Assembly: GCA_025201345.1 (NCBI GenBank)
Contig: JAIXMG010000001.1
Span: forward strand, 1,302,001-1,366,000
Source of the DNA: Thamnidium elegans
Lineage: Eukaryota; Mucoromycota; Mucoromycetes; Mucorales; Mucoraceae
Length of the DNA stretch: 64,000 nucleotides
Direction: 5' to 3'
Below, piece by piece: positions 56,961-64,000 of this stretch; position 1 is the stretch's first letter; each line of letters opens with the position of its first letter. A program made the translations under genes and the position numbers. The notes beneath the pieces are model-generated. The model was not told the DNA's origin. It saw only the letters and a list, made by a program, of their open reading frames with translations, and made no database searches.

Positions 56961-57662
56961 TATGGTAACGCTTTATTGTTATAAAACGATCTAAATATCT
57001 CCAAGTTTCTTTTTATCTATGCAAATGAGTGTAGTACGAAATTCCAAAGTTACACCAGTGCTTAAAATATCGTTTGTAACAGGATGAGATATGACATGTA
57101 TACATTAAAGAAAGGGGCACTGTCTTGATTTAATGCATAGTCTACTTATCTCCTGTTTTTTTTTAATTATATATAACCAAGGAGGATAACGATTAGTGCA
57201 CATTTTCCAAATTACTGCTTTTAAAAAAAAAAGTGATATTGAATAATCGTATATTTACAAATACAGATTATCAAACTTTTCCTTAACACTCGTGTCAATT
57301 TTTAATTACAGAAGCGATAGCTTTAAAAAAGCAACACTGCAACGTGTTTAAGTGCAAGACATTGGCAGTAAAATCTCAGCTCAATCTTACACAAGCGGTA
57401 ATTTTTCAGATCAAGTTTACTACCTTGATACTTTGACTGTACTTACAATTTTTTTTTGAGCAAATCACTGTGCTGCTTATCATTTATGCATCGAAAAAAA
57501 AAAGTATCTTCGCAAATAAAAAAAAAGAAAAAAAGAAAAACTATAGCCGTATTATTGGAACAGAAATGCTCCGCTACGAAAAGTGTGTTTGTTTCCATCT
57601 CAGATAAATAGCCCGGTATAGAAAATCTCCTTTACTCTTTTGTTTACATTAAAAAAAAAAAA
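56961..57662. other. Promoter side of the SDR gene
   Basis: AT-rich, A12-A13 run directly before the SDR start codon. No gene is seen. Confidence 0.45.
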
Positions 57663-58559
57663 ATGTCAGTAGTTATTATCACAGGTGCTTCCAAAGGTAT
57701 TGGTAAAGCTGCTACTTTAGAGGCTTTAACCAAATTTGACTGCAAGGTAGTTGCTGTTGCTCGTAGCAGTACTTTATTAGACGAGTTATACAACTATGTC
57801 GATAAGGAATTAGGTAAAGCTAATCAATTACAACTTGTTGTTGGTGATGTCACAGACGAAAAGGTTATTCAACGTGCTGTTAACGCGGCCGTCGATAAAT
57901 GGGGGCGTTTGGATTCTGTTATTGCCAATGCTGGGTAATATATATGGAAAGCATTTTAAATCCTTTTGTAACTGCATATTTACGTCAATTTTGTCTTTAG
58001 TGTTATTGATCCTATGGATACTGTTGCTAATGCACCTGTCGAAGGTTGGAAAAGGTAAATAAGCTATACGAACATGTAAAGGATAGATGAGTTTAAACAA
58101 ATAATGGTGCATAGATTATTCGATGTTAATGTGTTCTCTGTTATTACATTGGTTCAACATGCTTTACCCCACCTTCACAAGTCTGGTAAGGGATCTATTA
58201 TTATTGTTTCCTCTGGAGCAGCTTTAAAGCCTTATCAAGGTTGGGGAGCATACGGTGCCTCCAAGGCTACTATTAATCATATTGCTAGTACTTTAGCAGT
58301 AGAAGAGAAGGATATCACAACCATTGCTGTACGCCCTGGTGTTGTTGATACCGAAATGCAAGTTTTGATTCGATCTGATGGAGAAAAAGGTATGGGAAGT
58401 GATCATGCTAAATTTATGGATCTTCATCGTGAAGGTAAATTGGTGCAACCTCAATACCCAGGCCACGTATTAGCTGCTTTAGCCAATAGCCCTCCCAAGG
58501 AACTTTCTGGTAAAATGTTCTCCTGGAATGATGCTGAAATGAAACCTTTCAATCTTTAA
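57663..58559 (+). CDS. Short-chain dehydrogenase/reductase (SDR)
   Basis: Exons 57663-57934, 58001-58054 and 58115-58559 give 256 residues, a typical classical SDR. The cofactor motif is ITGASKGIGKA near the N-terminus, with an Arg in VAVARSS that favours NADP. NAG is split over intron 1; the catalytic residues are Ser in IVSSGAALKPYQGWGAYGAS and the Tyr-x3-Lys of YGASK. VRPGVVDTEMQ follows. The GAALKPYQGWGAYGASKA block is like the fungal benzil/sepiapterin-reductase-like group (yeast YIR035C/YIR036C). The substrate is unknown; cytosolic. Confidence 0.92.
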
Positions 58560-58708
58560 ATAAATAAAAAAAAATTCACTTGTTTTTTTATTACTATTTG
58601 AAATATATGTATAAAAGGTTGATATCAAAAATATATAATTTTTTTTTAATGTGTGTGTGTGTGGGTGTGAGTGTGAGTGAAAAGGTGTATACAGGACATG
58701 TTTTTTTT

Positions 58709-60539
58709 TTATCTACTTTGAACTAAATCATCAATCTTCATGATCATTTTAACAGTCTCTGCAGATAATTCAAGAGCACTTGTGGTAACTAATAAAGGCT
58801 GGATAACATTTTCATCCAAAATATTTGTAATGGTACCCTTCTTGACGTTAATACCAGCAGTCTTTTCACCTTGAGCATGCTTATTTCTTAATTCGGTAAC
58901 GATAGCAATAGGGTTCAAACCAGCGTTTTCAGCTAAAGTGGTAGGAATAACCTCAAGAGCTTCAGCAAAGGCTTGGAAACAGTATTGTTCCATACCAATC
59001 AAGGTCTTTGCATATTCCATCAACTTTTGGGAGATTTCAATTTCGGGGGCACCGCCACCAGCAATCAAGAACCTCTTTTTAACTAAACAACGAACAACAC
59101 AAAGAGCATCGTGAAGAGAACGATGTGATTCCTCAAGGACAAGAGAATTGGCACCACGACAGATGACAGAAACAGTCTTACCAGCGTGTTTCATACCAGT
59201 CACCTTAACAATACGAGCACCATTGTCCTCAGTTTCTTCAATTAAATCAGCATAACCAAGTTTATCATCAGTGAAAGACTCAACATCAGCAACAGGCTTA
59301 CAGCCTAATGACTTTGCAATAAATTCAATTTCATCACGTTCAACATCCTTGACAACCATAATCTTCAACTTGGCCAAGAAATGAAGAGCTAAATCGTTAA
59401 CAGCATCACGTAAAATAGACTTTTGAATCAACAAAACGTTACAACCTGACTTCTTAATCTTTTTACACATGTTTAAAAGATATTGACGTTCTTCCTTCAA
59501 GATTTTATCCATTTGTCTATAATCATTTACAATAATTTGGTTTTCCATATCAGGCTTGGGAGGAGATAATTGGAATTGAATAAGACCAATCTTTGCCTTT
59601 TCAACACGGTTGGGACCACCAGCAGTACGGACAACAGTTTGGTTCAAGACAAGACCATCAATTAATTCAGTATCGTCGATTGTACCACCAACCTTCTTAA
59701 TGACACGAATATCGTTCAAGTTGACATTGTTGGTGATTGCAGGATCAATAACACGAATAACAGCATCAACAGCAATAGGAGCCAATAAAGTAGAGTATTG
59801 AGAAACAATCTTTGAGTTGAGAGAAGTAGAAGCAGCTCTCAAGAGAGATTCACGATCACTCAAGTCAACAGGTGTAGCCATCTCTTCCAAGAACTCAACT
59901 GACTTGGAAGCAGCTCTTTGGAAAGATTCAGCAATGGTGGTAGGATGAATACCCTTGTTTAACATCTTTTCGGCTGCTGATAATAAAGAGCTACATAATA
60001 CAACAACTGATGTGGTACCGTCACCAGCTTCAACATCTTGAGCAGCAGATAAATCGACAAGCTAGTACAAAAAAAGAGTGAGTCCTATAAAACTTTTTTT
60101 TTTAAAAAAAAAATAGTGTCTATATATATACCATCTTGGCGGCAGGATGAAGAACAGCCATGTGCTTAAGAATAGTAGCACCATCATTGGTAATGACAAC
60201 TTCTCCACTTGATGTTTGAATCTATTTTTTTTTACGTACACGTTAGTATATAAACTCTATATACACGTTTTCTCTCTATTTCTCTCTTTTAAATTGTTTA
60301 CCATTTTATCCATACCACGAGGACCTAAAGAAGTACGGATGGCATCACCAACAGCTATTTACAAAAAAAAAAAAAAGATGATGAGAATTAAATTAAAAAA
60401 ACGCGAGATTTTGACGTTTTTTTTTTTTTTTGTTATTACCTTTAGCAGCAGTAATGTTTGATAAACGAACCTCCATGGGCTTATCTTTATCTTGGAATTT
60501 TCCTCCATTAATACCGGTGGATTTAGCTACAGCTGCCAT
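58709..60539 (-). CDS. cct4: T-complex protein 1 subunit delta (CCT4)
   Basis: Four minus-strand exons (60539-60440, 60354-60302, 60221-60132, 60061-58709) give 531 residues. Group II chaperonin motifs: [39 protein letters not shown] (catalytic Asp), and the C-terminal [17 protein letters not shown]. The subunit-specific [20 protein letters not shown] and [20 protein letters not shown] blocks identify the delta subunit. It is one of eight subunits of the cytosolic CCT/TRiC ring that folds actin and tubulin. The gene reads away from CCT5, which is less than 2 kb to the right. Confidence 0.96.
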
Positions 60540-61329
60540 CTTATAATTTATATATATAGGTTTAATAAGAAGAAGAAAGAAGAAAAAAAAAAAAGGGCGG
60601 GGGGAGGAGTTTATTTAAAAAATTTTATAGAACAATCCAGCAACGTGTGGTGCACAAGGTTGTCAAATGTCAAGTCACAAAAGTATTTTTTGGAAGGTAT
60701 CAATGTGATTAAAAAACGTTATGCGTACAGAGTGAGTAACTTATTTTAATCAAGTAAAAAGTTTTTTAAAAATAGTACGGATGAAGGAGTGAAAGAGAGA
60801 ATTGGTCCGTTTTTATTTTTTTGGGCAGTCGTAAAATGCCTTATTGAATCAATTGCTCACATGTTGTCACGTAAGTTAGTGCAATCGTGTTATGCAAGCA
60901 GTTGAACGATGTATGTTAGAGTATTGTTTGTTTTATTCTTTTTATTAGTACGGTAATTAGATCTGTTACTTTGAATATACTAAATGCACTAAGCAGCATT
61001 ATTCTAACAAATTTTTACTCTTTTTTTTTTTTCTTTCAAAAATGACAACTTGGGCAACACGAAAAAATAGATATGCTAGCTTATCCTATTCTTTTTTTTT
61101 AAAAGAAAAAGCAGTGGCCTGGTATCTGTGTCAACCGTTTGGTAGTGTAGCAGTATAATGATCTGATTAATTGGTTTCCAACCCCACATAAAAACGAACT
61201 CAGTAAAAGGGCATTAATTTTCCTCTACTTTGATAAGTTACAGCTTTTCTCTGTAAAAAGAAACAGACAAAAAAAAAAAGTAAAACCGTTCGAATCAAAG
61301 TATTTATTAAATTAATAAATAAAAAAAAA
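60540..61329. other. CCT4 promoter region
   Basis: 0.8 kb upstream of CCT4 and downstream of the PH-like gene. A GGGCGGGGGGAGGAG patch (60595-60610) stands out in AT-rich DNA. No gene is seen. Confidence 0.45.
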
Positions 61330-61863
61330 TTATTTTTGGTTATGACATTTCAGTATGGGTACAATGGCTTGTGTTTTACCTACATGTAAAGAGACAGTTC
61401 TTCGTTGATGATTATTTCCTCTAGCTAAAGTTAAGATACGAGGCATTCTTCTTCTATCGATATCTGTACTTATATTAATAGATGATTGCAAGTGTTCAAA
61501 CCAAGAGATGGTATCGGGTATACCACCTAACGGCCGAAGCAAGTATTGTTCTTTAAGACCTAGACATAGTCGTAGTACATTGTCATGCTTTGTATAGTTG
61601 TGAGCCATACCACAGTTGGCTTTCAACATGGACATTGTGCAGAGTGGATATTGACTGGCTTGGGTTTTAAATACTTGTAATAATGTGCCTCTTAACTTGA
61701 AGTAGACTGTATTCCATGACCGGTTCTTTGACTCCACGTACCCGCCCAGTGTTAATTCTTTTTTGATACGAACATAACCTTCTTTATATACAGTGCAAAC
61801 GTAAGAAGGAGGTGCATCATACGCTGGTAGTTGGTCTATTTTCTTTACATCAACGATTTTCAT
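61330..61863 (-). CDS. Small PH-like domain protein
   Basis: A single exon of 177 residues. A short N-terminus with a PY-like stretch (LPAYDAPPSY) precedes YKEGYVRIKKELTLGGYVES, NRSWNTVYFKLRGTLLQVFK, and a closing helix (GIPDTISWFEHLQSSINI) with the conserved Trp: the beta-strand and helix order of a PH domain. A basic tail follows (RRRMPRILTLARGNNHQRR). It probably binds membrane lipids or acts as an adaptor; no enzymatic domain. It lies in the gap between the divergent CCT4 and CCT5 genes, with its start about 280 bp from the start of CCT5. Confidence 0.7.
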   Translation of the reverse strand: MKIVDVKKIDQLPAYDAPPSYVCTVYKEGYVRIKKELTLGGYVESKNRSWNTVYFKLRGTLLQVFKTQASQYPLCTMSMLKANCGMAHNYTKHDNVLRLCLGLKEQYLLRPLGGIPDTISWFEHLQSSINISTDIDRRRMPRILTLARGNNHQRRTVSLHVGKTQAIVPILKCHNQK

Positions 61864-62143
61864 TCCCTTTATTTATTATTATTTACATTTAATACTAGTA
61901 AAAAAAAAAAAAAGAGATAGTTTTCAATTGATTTCTATTTTTTTTTTATACTGTAATGGCATGAAACATGGAAAATAATGCGGGCATCAAAATACCTCGA
62001 GGTGTAATAAAAAAAAAACTTTTTTATTTTTTTTTGACCCGGGAACTATCAAAGTGAAGGCGCGTTAAGACCTTTTTTTTTAGGAAGAAAATTCTTTGAC
62101 TTTCTTCCCCCTTCCTTTTTGTCATAGAAAAATAAAATAAAAA

Positions 62144-64000
62144 ATGGCAGCCAATATTGATCCTAATTCCGCAGTTTATGCTACCGATGAATATGGTAGA
62201 CCTTTTATTATTGTTAGAGAAGGTCAACAAAAATCGAGATTGAGTGGTATTGCCGCTATTCGTGTAAGTTTTTTTTTTTTTTTTTTTTAATCAAGATGAT
62301 GATGATGTACTTATGGATTTTTTTATTTATATATTTAGTCTCATATCCTTGCTGCCAAGACTGTATCTAATATTATTAAGACTTCTCTTGGTCCTCGTGG
62401 TAAGTAGTTATATATATAAAGTTATGAGAGTCTTTTCTTTTTTATTTATTTATTGATTTGACATCTCTTTAGGTCTTGACAAAATTTTAATCTCTCCTGA
62501 TGGTGACATCACTGTCACCAACGATGGTGCTACCATCCTTGATCAAATGGCTGTTGAGCATCAAATTGCCAAATTACTTGTTCAATTATCTCAAAGTCAA
62601 GATCAAGAAATTGGTGATGGTACTACTGGTGTTGTTGGTAAGTTTATTTTCTTTTTTCTTTTTTTAAAAAAAAAGTTACGCGTAACCATGTTTATACTAA
62701 ACCACCACCCTTTTTTTTTTTAAAAAAAAAAATAGTACTTGCTGGTGCTTTATTGGAACAATGTGAACAACTTTTGGACCGTGGTATTCATCCTATTCGT
62801 ATTGCTGATGGTTTTGAACGTGCCTGTGCTGTTGCTGTTCAACATTTAGATGATATTTCAGATACCATTGAATTCAGTAGAGAGAACGTATCCAACTTAA
62901 AAAAGACAGCCATGACCAGTCTTGGTAGTAAGATTGTTTCCAAGTGTCATGAACAATATGCCGATATTGCTGTCAATGCTGTTTTGTCTGTTGCTGATTT
63001 AGAACGTAAAGATGTTGATTTTGAGTTAATCAAGGTAGACGGTAAAGTGGGTGGCTCTTTAGAAGATACTATTTTAGTCAAGGGTGTTGTCATTGATAAA
63101 GATATGTCTCATCCTCAAATGCCTCGCGAGGTAAAGGATGCCAAGATTGCTATCTTGACCTGTGCATTTGAACCTCCTAGACCCAAGACCAAGCATCATA
63201 TTGATATTACCTCTGTTGAAGAGTATGAAAAGTTAAAGGCTTATGAAAAAGAAAAGTTCAACTTGATGATTAACCAAGTCAAGGACTCTGGTGCCAATCT
63301 TGTTATTTGTCAATGGGGTTTTGATGACGAAGCTAATCATTTATTATTACAAAATAAGTTGCCTGCTGTTAGATGGGTTGGTGGCCCTGAAATTGAATTA
63401 ATTGCTATTGCTACTAACGGTCGTATCGTACCTCGTTTCGAAGATTTAAGTCCAGAGAAATTAGGTAAGGCTGGTATTGTTCGTGAATTAACATTCGGTA
63501 CAACAAAGGATCGTATGTTGGTCATTGAAGAATGTGCTAATAGTCGTGCTGTCACTATCTTTGTTCGTGGTGGTAACAAGATGATTATTGATGAAGCCAA
63601 GAGATCTATTCATGATGCCATGTGTGCTGTTCGTAACTTGGTCCGTGATAACCGTGTTGTCTATGGTGGCGGAGCTGCTGAAATCAGTTGTTCTTTAGCT
63701 GTTGCTAAGGTTGCTGATGATATTTCTTCTATTGAACAATATGCTATGCGTGCTTTCGCTGATGCTTTAGATGCTACTCCTCTTGCTCTCTCAGAGAACT
63801 CTGGTCTTTCTCCTATCGAGACCTTAGCTAAGGTTAAGGCTGAACAAGTCCTTACTGGTAACTCTAAATTAGGTGTTGATTGTCTCGGTAAAGGTTCAAA
63901 TGATATGAAGGATCAACATGTCTATGATCCATTGATCTCAAAGCGTCAACAATATTTATTGGCTACTCAATTAGTCAAGATGATTTTGAAGATTGATGAT
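62144..64000 (+). CDS. cct5: T-complex protein 1 subunit epsilon (CCT5), cut by window end
   Basis: Exons 62144-62263, 62339-62399, 62473-62637 and 62736 to beyond 64000 give 537 residues, missing only the last few of a normal 540-550. Signatures: [49 protein letters not shown] and [16 protein letters not shown]. The block [20 protein letters not shown] N-terminus (here [11 protein letters not shown]) and [12 protein letters not shown] identify the epsilon subunit. Same CCT/TRiC ring as CCT4. Introns 1-3 are rich in T/A runs, intron 3 having two T-A palindromes. No sign of damage. Confidence 0.96.

Noticed and set aside
61120..61200. tRNA-like look (TGGTAGTGTAGCAGTATAATG with a GGTTTCCAACCCC end)
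   Set aside because: I could not fold a cloverleaf with an acceptor stem and anticodon arm; the B-box match is poor.

Overview
The window looks like nuclear DNA of an early-diverging filamentous fungus, most likely Mucoromycota (Mucorales-like). The intergenic DNA is very AT-rich and full of long poly-A/poly-T runs. Genes are broken by many short introns of about 50-120 nt with GTAAGT-type donors and TAG acceptors. The protein set (Rac1, PP2A-B56, cyanase, CCT4/CCT5, Zn2Cys6 and Sfp1-like factors) is fungal. Exon models below were built by reading frame continuity, splice sites and family similarity; for the conserved genes the spliced lengths are exact multiples of three.

Layout. 0-4.5 kb: a membrane-protein exon or relic at the left edge, a decayed Fanzor/TnpB-like gene, and a stretch with five copies of one 10-bp motif. 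4.5-13 kb: a large PPR protein, a UMPH-1-type 5'-nucleotidase, Rac1 (minus) and a Golgi-type glycosyltransferase-like protein (minus). 13-21 kb: a transposon graveyard with two Tc1/mariner relics in opposite orientations, a gag-like zinc knuckle ORF, a 264-bp hexanucleotide array, a 16-bp minisatellite, a hairpin MITE and a truncated nucleoporin-like pseudogene. 21.4-30 kb: mitochondrial asparaginyl-tRNA synthetase, PP2A B56 subunit (minus), pfkB/pseudouridine kinase, mitochondrial malate dehydrogenase and cyanate hydratase (minus). 31.5-33.8 kb: a cAMP phosphodiesterase with an N-terminal receiver-like domain. 36.7-38.1 kb: a PAP2/dolichyl-diphosphatase-like protein and a small secreted cysteine-rich protein (minus). 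39-49.5 kb: a Zn2Cys6 factor and a Pro-rich membrane protein (both minus), a BAR-PH-ArfGAP-ankyrin protein, and a UBX protein (minus). 50-51.2 kb: LINE remnants. 53-64 kb: ribosomal P2, an Sfp1-like zinc finger factor (minus), an SDR enzyme, CCT4 (minus), a PH-like protein (minus) and CCT5 (runs off the right edge).

Functionally this is mostly unlinked housekeeping and signalling (Rac1, cAMP PDE, PP2A-B56, ArfGAP). The one clear pairing is two subunits of the same chaperonin ring, CCT4 and CCT5, divergently arranged within 2 kb. The most unusual items are the catalytically dead Fanzor relic, the receiver-PDE fusion, the unannotated secreted cysteine-rich gene, the clustered TTATCAGATC motif, and a recurrent C:G-to-T:A style of gene decay across several relics.
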